This document shows positions 43,672-53,230 of a stretch of 64,000 nucleotides of DNA, piece by piece. The notes beneath the pieces are model-generated. The model did not search any database. It saw only the letters and a program-made list of their open reading frames with translations, and was not told where the DNA came from. The stretch spans positions 78,340,079 through 78,404,078 of the forward strand of contig CM067367.1 of NCBI GenBank assembly GCA_034401795.1, read 5' to 3'. The stretch comes from Chaetoderma sp. LZ-2023a. Lineage: Eukaryota > Mollusca > Caudofoveata > Chaetodermatida > Chaetodermatidae. A program made the translations under genes and the position numbers. How positions within the stretch are numbered: the first letter of the stretch is position 1; the number at the start of each line of letters is the position of its first letter.

Positions 43672-44100
43672 GGTCTGCGCCCTAACCCGTGTCCTGCCTC
43701 AGTACAGCCAACACGGGCTCTGGCGCAAACCCACTCGATACCTCCTAAAGCAGGCACCGTGTAAATGGAAAAAGGCACTCAACATGCACTTTTCCAGTGG
43801 GCACCGCTACACCTACGGTGCCCCCATTCATTTTACAAGGGCACGGCAGATGCTCACGGTGCACCCCACTGAGGGCACCCAACGATGCCCTCTCCAAAAC
43901 GGACACCACGCAGGCCAGCGGCGCCCCTAGTTTTTCATTTATTCTAAGGGGCACCTCAGCGGTCCCCAGCGGTACCCCTATCCAGAGAGTATAAAATGAG
44001 GGAGCAAGATCAATTTCCAACCATTCAGACTTTCAATGAAACCAGATCTCGGCATAATGTCTTAAGGATTTGCCGAGAGATAATATGTCTTTATTACACC
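43672..44100 (+). repeat. PLE 1 terminal repeat (inverted arm 2) with TATA box
   Basis: Opposite-orientation copy of 42541-43053, with GAGAGTATAAAATGAGGGAG at about 43984. It has no PLE body behind it; AT repeats start at 44155. Inverted or direct terminal copies are a known feature of PLE insertions. Confidence 0.75.
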
Positions 44101-44153
44101 CTTGATCTGTGTGGTAGTTCATTTGAATTTTGTTTAAAGATGGCTTTTAGGTG

Positions 44154-44154
<1 letters not shown>

Positions 44155-44249
<95 letters not shown>
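44155..44249. repeat. (TA)n microsatellite
   Basis: About 47 uninterrupted TA units. Confidence 0.95.
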
Positions 44250-44251
<2 letters not shown>

Positions 44252-44329
44252 TAAATTTGAGTTTCTGTTTATTAACATTTCCATGCCCAAACCAACCAGA
44301 ACCAGCTTCTACAGTGATGTCAATGTTAA

Positions 44330-44516
44330 TTTGCAGGCCAGATAAGAGTATTTTTGGAAATTTACTCCTGGAATGACTGGGTCAATAACCGAGGCCGTGA
44401 TTAAGTGGTAAATTCCCAAAAGTAGCACCAGACTCTTGGCTTGTAAATAGACTTCAATAGGCAAAGATTTCAATTGTATTCACAAAGACTGACCATTTAA
44501 GGGTTAAGAATGTATA
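44330..44516. repeat. Family B MITE, partial
   Basis: TTTACTCCTGGAATGACTGG, GGCTTGTAAATAGACTTC and terminal ATTTAAGGGTTAAG; the left inverted end is missing. Confidence 0.55.
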
Positions 44517-44583
44517 TGTTGTTTATATTTCAGCCAATACAAAAGCTATATGACAAAAATACAAAATACCCCCACAAACACCA

Positions 44584-45091
44584 CACATGTATATTTATCA
44601 CTCATCATCTCATTTGACTGGGTGTTTTGTCCACAATACACTCCTATTGACAATACCAGTATGTATTTCAGCCTGGATTTTCAGTACTGTGTGCTTTCTG
44701 AATGGAGCCAGTTGAGTTTGTTTAATAGTACAGATTGGTTAAGAAAATTGTCATATTCACTTAGTGAATGGCCATTTGCAGGTCAAGAAAAGAAATTCTT
44801 GAACATATTCTCAATACCACGACAGAGGCTGTTTTTTGCCGGATTGACCATTAAAGGGCTCGGTTAGTTGATGAATGTTCAGTGAGTATGTCAATAATAT
44901 AGGTTTTGGGCCTGTTGAATAAGAACTTGTCATTATTGGTCAGTGGTCATCATTTCATATCCAAGTTTTTCCATTGTGGGCCTAAATTCTTTCATTGTGT
45001 ACCTAAAATAGTCATGTTTCCTGTTAAAATGTTTATATTTGGAACTTATATATCAATTTTTCATACAGAAATGTTTGTATTTCCAGCCTAA
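44584..45091 (+). repeat. 508-bp direct repeat, copy 1
   Basis: Nearly identical to 52725-53230 from ACATGTATATTTATCACTCA to TTTGTATTTCCAGCCTAA. The 105-aa ORF inside it is present in both copies but has no recognised domain. Confidence 0.9.
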
Positions 45092-45171
45092 GTATTTAAA
45101 ATCCTCGACCCAGGTATTTACATAGTTACCTATGCATACCTGCCAGTCTGCAAACTTCCGTCAAACCTCCT

Positions 45172-45455
45172 ATGTGTGAGTGAGTGAGTGAGTGAGTGAG
45201 CGAGCGAGCGAGCGAGTGAGTGAGTGAGTGAGTGAGTGAGTGAGTGAGTGAGTGGGTGAGTGAGTGAGTGAGTGTGTGAGTGAGTAAGTGAGTGAGTGAG
45301 TGAGTGAGTGAGTGAGTGAGTGAGTGAGTGAGTGAGTGGGTGAGTGAGTGGGTGAGTGAGTGAGTGAGTGAGTGAGTGAGTGAGTGAGTGAGTGAGTGAG
45401 TGAGTGAGTGAGTGAGTGAGTGGGTGGGTGGGTGGGTGGGTGGGTGTGTGAGTGA
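45172..45455. repeat. (GTGA)n array
   Basis: GTGA units with GCGA and GGTG variants, directly abutting the 3' end of PLE 2 (coding stops at 45461). Confidence 0.95.
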
Positions 45456-45460
45456 GTGTG

Positions 45461-47834
45461 TTATGCTTTTTTGTTTATTCCGAACGGGTGAATCGTTTTG
45501 AGTTCTTTGATCCAGTAGTGTTCTCTGTTTAATCTTAGTATTTTGTTATTTGTAAAAATTATTTCAATTGGTCTTATCGTGATGTCTTTCATAGAATGTC
45601 TTGGTTGGTTGAAATGCCATGAGATTCTCGTGTCTGTTTGGTGTCGGATTGCATGGATATGTTGTGTAAGTCGTTTGCTGAGTGTTTGACTTGTTTCTCC
45701 TATGTATTGAGAGCTGCATTGTTTGCATTCTATGAGGTAAATAATGTTGGTGGTATTGCAGCTCATTTGTGTGTTGATTTTGTAGTCTTTACCAGTGACG
45801 TAACTAGTGAATTTGTCAGCAGTGTTCATGTATTGTTTGCATGTGATGCAATTGCTGTTGTTGCATTGTTAGAGTGTCCCTACTATGTCGTGAGTGTCAT
45901 CTGGTGTCGGTACGATCTTATTGTTAGCATCTGGATTTTTTATTTTAATTAGGCTAGAGTGGACTAGGTGGTCCCTAATGCTTTTATTTTTCTTGAATGC
46001 TACTACTGGGTAGTTGGGAAAAATTGGTGCTAAGATTGGTGAAGACAAGATGTACTTTGCCCAGTAGGTCCGAATGGATTTGCCTATGTGTTCTAATGAT
46101 GGGTGGTATTGTAGTATGCAAGCTGGCCTAGGCTGTTTTTGTGTGGGTTGTTTGTAAAGAATGTCTTCTCTCTGTGTGTTCTCGGTTTTTTCTATGATGG
46201 CTTTAATTTCTGTCTCTTTGTATCCCCGGTGGATGAATGCATCTGTGAGTTCCTGTGTGCGTTGGTTTAATCTAGTGGGATCTGTGATGATGCGTTTGTA
46301 TCCTAATGCTTGGCTGTAGATTATGGAATGTTTTGTGTTTTAGGGTGGATTTAATGGTTTGTGAAGATACTGTTGTTTGTCTGTAGGTTTTCTGTATAGG
46401 TCCAATTTAAGCTTGTTATCTTCGTTGTATACCATTGTGTCCAAAAATGGGATTTTTTTCTGTTGAATGTTCCAAGTCAAATTTTATTGTGGGATGCTCT
46501 TTATTCATGTGTGCGTGAAATTCAAGTAGTTCGTTCTCACTGGTGTTCCAAATGAAAAATATGTCATCTATGTATCTAACTAAGTGAGATGGAGTGCTGC
46601 CCATCCATGTTGATAACATTCTGCTTACTATGGTGTACACGTAAATGTTAGCATATTTGACAGCAAACTTGGCTCCCATGGCTGTTCCATGTGTTTGTAT
46701 GTAGTAGTCTTCATTGAATTGGAAGCTGTATTTTGTAAGAATGTATCTCATTATTTGGGCCAATTCGTCTGGGTAGATGTGTGCAGGTGTGTGGTTATTG
46801 TTGTTTGTGTTTGTTTTTTCAAGTGTATGTCTGTAATGTTCTGTGACAATCTGCATGCCTTCTTCGTGTGGGATGTTTGTGTATAGTGATCTGATATCCA
46901 TTGTGCATAGGATTGAGCCAGCATCCACTGTAGTGTTTTCTATATGTTGGATGAATGCAGTGGTGTCTTGTAGTAGATTTGGGATATCATTTTCCGTGTC
47001 TTTTAGTAGGTGGTCTGTGAATTCATTAATGCGTGACGTGGGGCCATCGCAGTTGGATACAATCGGGCGTCCGGGTGGTGGTATTTTGCCTTTGTGTATC
47101 TTAGGGTTAATGTAGATGCGTGGAGTTCTGACTTTGAATTCGGTGAGATATCTGTGTGTCTGTCCTCTGATGGCTCCGGTGATTAGAAGTTCGTTAATGT
47201 ATGCATCTATGGTGTCTTTATATTCTAAAGTGGGATTTTCACTGAGTTTGGTGTAGTATGCGACATCTGTAAGTTGTCTGTGTACTTCTGCAATGTAGTC
47301 TGTTTTGTTGAGAATGACTATTGCGGAGCCTTTGTCTGCTGGTCTGATGACTATGTTTGTGTTATTAGCTAATGTTTTGAGGGCTGTTTTCTCATGGTGT
47401 GTGATGTTGGATCGTGGTGACTTGTCGGGTGTTTTGGTGATAAGCTTGGTGAGTGATGACCGGAGTTTGTTGATGGCATTGGGTGTTGTGCTTGGTCTCC
47501 ATTCTGAGGGTAGTTTGAATTTGGATGGTGCTGTGGGTTTTTCAAGGTTGTTGCTGTAAAAGTAGTATTTGAATTCTAACTTCCTGATGAATTGATCTAT
47601 GCAATGTATTTGTGTGTCTGGTGATATGTGGTGTGGTGTGGGTAGAAATGAAAGGCCTTTGTTCAGAATGGAATTTTCTGTTTTGGTAAGTTTGTGGTTG
47701 GACAGGTTAACGACAATATCTGGTGTTGTTTTTTGTTTGTTGATGATGCGTTGTTTTCTGCGTGTTTGTAGTTGTGTACCTGATGTTAAACGTCTAATTG
47801 GCCGATTATTTCTAAGAGTAGTTTTTTCACATTT
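45461..47834 (-). pseudogene. PLE 2 reverse transcriptase and GIY-YIG endonuclease
   Basis: The frame opens after a TGA at 47837-47835, overlaps the end of ORF1 by about 47 bases and has no early ATG. It contains VVNLSNHKLTKTENSILNKG, RPADKGSAIVILNKTDYIAE, RIYINPKIHKGKIPPPGRPI, CTMDIRSLYTNIPHEEG, HGTAMGAKFAVKYANIY and the catalytic box LVRYIDDIFFIW (near 46560). It stays open to 46416. A frameshift in an A-run (about 46455), a stop near 46340 and a TAA near 45868 then interrupt it. The rest is clear: VVAFKKNKSIRDHLVHSSLI, cysteines CNNSNCITC, TTNIIYLIECKQCSSQYIGE (GIY-YIG) and EHYWIKELKTIHPFGI at the end. Three lesions in about 790 codons suggest recent activity. Confidence 0.85.
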
Positions 47835-49189
47835 TCATTTTTGGATTGTTTTATGGCTTCGGCATATGATTTGGTTTGTGGTGTGCTTGTACTTGTCTGT
47901 GATGCTGTTTGGATGGGTTGGGTTCTGGGTTGGTGTGTTGAGTGTGTGATAGGTTGTGTTCTGGGAAGGTACATCTGCTCTCTTGGTGGTGATGGATGTG
48001 CGTGGTGGATGGGAGGTGGTTGTCTTGAGTAGGCTATTATAAAGTGTCGGTTGTTTGTGTAGTGGCGGTTGGTTTGTGATGTTTGTTTTGGTCCAACTTG
48101 CCCTGGTTTGAAGGTGGTTTGTGGTGAATGTGGTTTGTTCTGCATGTGTGGTGCTCCCCCGTTTTTTGGCAGGGGAAGTGGCTTACTCCTCGGTTGTCTC
48201 TCTGTGTTGATCTGTGGTTGCTGTTTGAGCTGTGTAGGTCTAAACCATTGAGTTGTGGTTTGGTTGTTCTGTGGTGTTTGTGGTCTTGTGTATGTATGTG
48301 GGTTTTGCTTTGTGTGTTGTCTTTGTGCTGGTTGAGGTGTTGGCAACAGCGGTGGTCTGTGGCGTCTCTCTGTTGGTGCGTGTTGTGCTGGGCGTGCTTG
48401 CTTCTGCGTGTGGTTTATTTGATGTTGTAGATCCATCAAAGGCGGGATGTTTGCCTTTCGCATGACTGGGTTTTGTGTGCTTTGTTTGTGTGTGTCATTG
48501 TGTGTCCGGTTTGTGTTTGTTTTGTGTGTCTTTATGCTGGTTGTGGCGAACTTAGCAGCTATCCTGTGTGCCTTAGCAACAGCTCTGTCCACTTCGTATG
48601 TGTGTGAGTCTAACAGATTCCCTTCAATTATGTGTGCTTGCTGTTTGTGGTAGTGTAGTTTTTTGTAGTAATGTTCTAGGATTGCGTGTTGGATGCTGTT
48701 AGCCGCGGCTTTTAAGATCGAGTCGATCTCTGCAGTGGTTTCTGTGTTGGGGTCTACGATAGCTAGTGCTATGTCTGGCTTAACGATATGTGTGTTGTTC
48801 TTGATGGCATGTTCTATGTTCTGTATGTGGTGCTGCAGTTGTTCTGTTTTGTATAGGGATTTGTATAGTTGCTGAAATGTGTTTTCGTGCTGTTGGTTGA
48901 CCGGGTGTTCTAAATCGGCTTTGCTGAAAATTGGTGGTAGGCGTGTCTGTGTTTCTGCATCCGTGTGTGCTTTTGTTGTTAATGTAGTGGTGTTAGTCGT
49001 GGCTGCAGAGGTGGCCGATTGTTGTGGTGGTGGTGGTGACGGCGGGGTGGTTGCTGTTGGGTTGTGCGTTGTAGTTGTGTGTTCTTCTGTAGGGTTGACT
49101 GATTGTGTGGTTTGTATTGGTGTGGGTGTGGACTTTGGGTGTAACTCTGTCTGGCTCCTGGTCTGTGGCCTGTTATCCTCTGGATTCAT
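47786..49189 (-). CDS. PLE 2 ORF1, 467 aa, unknown function
   Basis: Starts MNPEDNRPQTRSQTELHP. Residues 1-75 are rich in Thr, Pro and Gln. Residues about 80-215 look helical and charged (LPPIFSKADLEHPVNQQHEN .. YEVDRAVAKAHRIAAKF) and may form a coiled coil. Residues 220-430 are rich in Pro, Gln, His and Thr and basic overall. The end (SYAEAIKQSKNENVKKLLLE) is charged. There is no zinc knuckle or RRM. By position it resembles an ORF1/Gag-like RNA-binding protein ahead of the RT, which not all PLEs carry. Its stop is followed by the RT in the -1 frame, with an A6 run in the overlap. It is intact over 467 codons. Confidence 0.7.
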   Translation of the reverse strand: MNPEDNRPQTRSQTELHPKSTPTPIQTTQSVNPTEEHTTTTHNPTATTPPSPPPPQQSATSAATTNTTTLTTKAHTDAETQTRLPPIFSKADLEHPVNQQHENTFQQLYKSLYKTEQLQHHIQNIEHAIKNNTHIVKPDIALAIVDPNTETTAEIDSILKAAANSIQHAILEHYYKKLHYHKQQAHIIEGNLLDSHTYEVDRAVAKAHRIAAKFATTSIKTHKTNTNRTHNDTHKQSTQNPVMRKANIPPLMDLQHQINHTQKQARPAQHAPTERRHRPPLLPTPQPAQRQHTKQNPHTYTRPQTPQNNQTTTQWFRPTQLKQQPQINTERQPRSKPLPLPKNGGAPHMQNKPHSPQTTFKPGQVGPKQTSQTNRHYTNNRHFIIAYSRQPPPIHHAHPSPPREQMYLPRTQPITHSTHQPRTQPIQTASQTSTSTPQTKSYAEAIKQSKNENVKKLLLEIIGQLDV

Positions 49190-49199
49190 AGTGGACAGG

Positions 49200-49212
49200 T
49201 GCGTGCGCGCGC

Positions 49213-49247
<35 letters not shown>

Positions 49248-49272
49248 TGTGTGCGCTTGTGCGTGTGTGTGG
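49200..49272. repeat. (GT)n/(GC)n microsatellite in the PLE 2 leader
   Basis: GTGCGTGCGCGCGCGC then about 15 GT units with GC variants, directly upstream of ORF1. Confidence 0.9.
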
Positions 49273-49430
49273 TTAAAAAACAAGATTGGAAGATATGGTG
49301 TCTGTTTACGAAGATATATTATATTGAAAGCAAAACAAAAACATTATTACAGTATATATATTACAATAAAAACTTACGTTTGTTGATTTCTGTTGGAGGC
49401 CATATTTCCTAGATTATTTGCACTAAAACA

Positions 49431-49627
49431 CTAAAGTGGCTAAGCTATTATATAACACTAATCTGGCAAAACTGTTATAAAACACTAAGCTGGCTTAAAC
49501 TTTTGTCAAAACTTATAATAAGGTGGTCCTAAAGTGGCTATGCTATTATAAAACACGAATCTGGCAAAACTATTATAAAAACACTAATCTGGCTAAACTA
49601 TTATCAAAACTTATAATAAGGTTGTCC
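49431..49627 (-). repeat. Two 98-bp tandem units in the PLE 2 leader
   Basis: CTAAAGTGGCTAAGCTATTA .. ACTTATAATAAGGTGGTC repeats at offset 98 (second copy from 49529). Each contains a shorter internal repeat (TATTATAAAACAC..AATCTGGC). They lie between the hammerhead-like motif and ORF1. Confidence 0.8.
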
Positions 49628-49666
49628 TTAGGATCCTTTCGACTGTTGTTACCTTCGTCAGAGGAC
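49624..49666 (-). ncRNA. Hammerhead-like motif at the PLE 2 start
   Basis: Minus strand: GTCCT pairs with AGGAC (stem I). Between them are CTGACGA (fits CUGANGA; plus 49655-49661), GAAA (plus 49637-49640), and AGGATCCT, which can form a short stem III ending in TA, a permitted cleavage dinucleotide. Order and spacing match a type I hammerhead of 43 nt. Stem II (AGGTAACAACAGTC) is poorly paired, so it may be degenerate. Confidence 0.5.
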
Positions 49667-49692
49667 ATGACTAATGCTGTGTTTAAACATGG

Positions 49693-49700
49693 TATTTATA
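49693..49700 (-). promoter_or_regulatory. TATA box of PLE 2
   Basis: TATAAATA on the minus strand. The predicted start 25-30 bases downstream falls at the first base of the hammerhead-like motif (49666). Confidence 0.55.
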
Positions 49701-49939
49701 GGGGAAGTTCTAGGGTGAGGTGGGGTGAGGGGGGGGAGGGGAAATTATTAGTTGGATTGAATGTGGGTTGACCATCAAAGGATGTTTATAGAGTTCAAAG
49801 TACTATTATTCGCCATGGAGTGATTAACACCTGGTATGGGTTCATAATACAAAGGCGTCGATAAGGATTCAAAACTAATTTGGAAAGGATTACCCGCCTT
49901 TGGTGGTGATGGTGGTGATCGGGCGGCTATGTTCTAAGG
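49701..49939. other. Upstream flank of PLE 2
   Basis: G-rich (GGTGGGGTGAGGGGGG near 49720) and then unremarkable. Confidence 0.4.
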
Positions 49940-52724
49940 GATTGGAATTCATATTGATTATGCTTGTAGTTGAATAGGTTAGACTCGAAAATGATTAAAC
50001 ATTATTTGTTTGATGGGCTGATCTTTTTTCTAAATTCGTGGGCTTTGAGAATTTCTTTTAAACTTAAAACGATTTTTTGGATAATTAAAAATGTTTTGGA
50101 TAAATTTAACAATATTATGGATAATTTTTAAATTAAAAAATGTTTTGGATAATTTTAACACCATTATGGATGATTTTTAAATTATTTTAGCTAATTTGCC
50201 AATGTTTTGGACAATTTAAAAAACGGACGTGTGAACGAGCGGACGAACGACCGGGAGAATGAATGAATGTATGAACGAACGAGCCTACGAACGAATGAAC
50301 GAGCCTATGTACGAACGAACAAGAGTGTGGGTGAGTGAGTGAGTGAGTGAGTGGGTGGGTGGGTGGGTGGGTGGGGGCGTGAGTGAGTGAGTGAGTGAAT
50401 GAATGAGTGAATGAATGAATGAATGTAAGAATGAATGGATTGATGGAAAGATGGATGGATGGATGGATGGATAATTAAATTTACACTTTACATATGGCTT
50501 AAGGTTTGGCTGTAAAAGTTATATGGAATTCTTATTGATTATTCTTGTAGTTGAATAGTTAACAAGCCTATATTATTCTTATTGTAGTGATTAGATTCGG
50601 ATAATTTTTACAATATTATGGATAATTTTTAAATTAAAAAATAAAAATGTTTTGGATAATTTTAACAATATTATGGATGATTTTTAAATATTTTAGCTAA
50701 TTTGACAATATTTACAATATTATGGATAATTTTTAAATAAAAAAATTAAAATGTTTTGGATAATTTTAACAATATTATGGATGATTTTAAAATATTTTAG
50801 CTAATTTGACAATATTTTGGACAATTTAAAAATTGTGCGATCATTTTTCAATTATGTGTGTGTGCGTGTGTGTGTGTGTGTGTTTTGACAATATTTTGGA
50901 CAATTTAATATTTTGGGCAATTTAAAAACGGCTGTGTGAACGAGCGAACGAACGAACGGGAGATGAATGAATGAATGAACGAACGAGCCTATGAACGAAC
51001 GAACGAGCCTATGCATGACCGGACAACAGTATGGGTGAGTGAGTGGGTGAGTGAGTGCGTGGGTGGGTGGGTGGGTGGGTGGGTGGGTGAGTGAGTGTGT
51101 GAGTGAGTGAGTGAGTGAGTGAATGAATGAATGGATGAATGGATGGATGGATGGATGGTTTTTAAATTATTTTAGCTAATTTGCCAATATTTTGGACAAT
51201 TTAAAAAACGGACGTGTGAACAAGCGGACGAACGACTGGGAGAATGAATGAATGTATGAACGAACGAGCCTACGCACGAACTAACGAGCATATGTACGAA
51301 CGAACGAAAGTGTGGGTGGGTGAGTGAGTGAGTGAGTGGGTGGGTGGGTGGGTGGGTGGGTGGGTGAGTGAGTGAGTACGTGAGTGAGTGGGTGAATGAA
51401 TGAGTGAATGAATGAATGAATGTATGAATGAATGAATGAATGTATGAATGAATGGATTGATGGATAGATGGATGGATGGATGGATGGATAATTAAATTTA
51501 CACTTTACATATGGCTTAAGGTTTGGCTGTAAAAGTGATATGGAATTCTTATTGATTATTCTTGTAGTTGAATAGTTAACAAGCCTATATTATTCTTATT
51601 GTAGTGATTAGATTCGGATAATTTTTACAATATTATGGATAATTTTTAAATTAAAAAATAAAAATGTTTTGGATAATTTTAACAATATTATGGATGATTT
51701 TTAAATATTTTAGCTAATTTGACAATATTTACAATATTATGGATAATTTTTAAATAAAAAAATTAAAATGTTTTGGATAATTTTAACAATATTATGGATG
51801 ATTTTAAAATATTTTAGCTAATTTGACAATATTTTGGACAATTTAAAAATTGTGCGATCATTTTTCAATTATGTGTGTGTGCGTGTGTGTGTGTGTGTGT
51901 TTTGACAATATTTTGGACAATTTAATATTTTGGGCAATTTAAAAACGGCTGTGTGAACGAGCGAACGAACGAACGGGAGATGAATGAATGAATGAACGAA
52001 CGAGCCTATGAACGAACGAACGAGCCTATGCATGACCGGACAACAGTATGGGTGAGTGAGTGGGTGAGTGAGTGCGTGGGTGGGTGGGTGGGTGGGTGGG
52101 TGGGTGAGTGAGTGTGTGAGTGAGTGAGTGAGTGAGTGAATGAATGAATGAATGGATGAATGGATGGATGGATGGATGGTTTTTAAATTATTTTAGCTAA
52201 TTTGCCAATATTTTGGACAATTTAAAAAACGGACGTGTGAACAAGCGGACGAACGACTGGGAGAATGAATGAATGTATGAACGAACGAGCCTACGCACGA
52301 ACTAACGAGCATATGTACGAACGAACGAAAGTGTGGGTGGGTGAGTGAGTGAGTGAGTGGGTGGGTGGGTGGGTGGGTGGGTGGGTGAGTGAGTGAGTAC
52401 GTGAGTGAGTGGGTGAATGAATGAGTGAATGAATGAATGAATGTATGAATGAATGGATTGATGGATAGATGGATGGATGGATGGATGGATAACTAAATGT
52501 ACACTTTACATATGGTTTAAGGTGTGGCTGTAAAGGTTATATGGAATTCATATTGATTATTCTTGTAGTTGAATAGTTAACAAGCCTATATTATTCTTAT
52601 TGTAGTGATTAGATTCGAAAATGCCTTTTAAACTCAAAATGATTTGCTTATGCAATTTTTTCAATATTTTGGATAGTTTAAAATTGTTTTGGATAATTTT
52701 AACAATATTATGGGTAATTTATAT
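49940..52724 (+). repeat. About 1-kb macrosatellite with nested simple repeats
   Basis: Two full units begin ATAATTAAATTTACACTTTA at 50471 and 51488 (1017 and 1001 bp), followed by a partial third unit at 52489 and preceded by a partial one from about 49940. Each unit holds an AT-rich part (TTTTGGATAATTTTAACAAT motifs), a GT tract, GAAC/GAAT runs, GTGA/GGTG runs and GGAT runs. The two full units are almost identical. Confidence 0.9.
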
Positions 52725-53230
52725 ACATGTATATTTATCACTCATCATCTCATTTGACTGGGTGTTTTGTCCACAATACACTCCTATTGACAATACCAGT
52801 ATGTATTTCAGCCTGGACTTTCAGTACTGTGTGCTTTCTGAATGGAGCCAGTTGAGTTTGTTTAATAGTACAGATTGGTTAAGAAAATTGTCATATTCAC
52901 TTAGTGAATGGCCATTTGCAGGTCAAGAAAAAAAATTCTTGAACATATTCTCAATACCACAACAGAGGCTGTTTTTGCCGGATTGACCGTTAAAGGGCTC
53001 GGTTAGTTGATGAATGTTCAGTGAGTATGTCAATAATATAGGTTTTGGGCCTGTTGAATAAGAACTTGTCATTATTGGTCAGTGGTCATCATTTCATATC
53101 CAAGTTTTTCCATTGTGGGCCTAAATTCTTTCATTGTGTACCTAAAATAGTCATGTTTCCTGTTAAAATGTTTATATTTGGAACTTAGATATCAATTTTT
53201 CATACAGAAATGTTTGTATTTCCAGCCTAA
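52725..53230 (+). repeat. 508-bp direct repeat, copy 2
   Basis: Second copy of 44584-45091 (offset about 8,140) with a handful of changes. Unlike copy 1 it continues into the related sequence downstream. Confidence 0.9.

Larger units (their letters stand above)
45461..49189 (-). mobile_element. Penelope-like element 2, nearly complete
   Basis: From promoter to 3' end on the minus strand: TATA box (49700-49693), hammerhead-like motif (49666-49624), two 98-bp leader repeats, a (GT)n tract, ORF1 (49189-47786), RT and GIY-YIG endonuclease (47834-45461), then a GTGA array. It is far better preserved than PLE 1. The promoter and leader extend the element to about 49700. Confidence 0.8.

Noticed and set aside
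48000-49400. Several plus-strand ORFs rich in Val, Cys and Trp
   Set aside because: They are antisense to PLE 2 ORF1 and reflect its biased composition.
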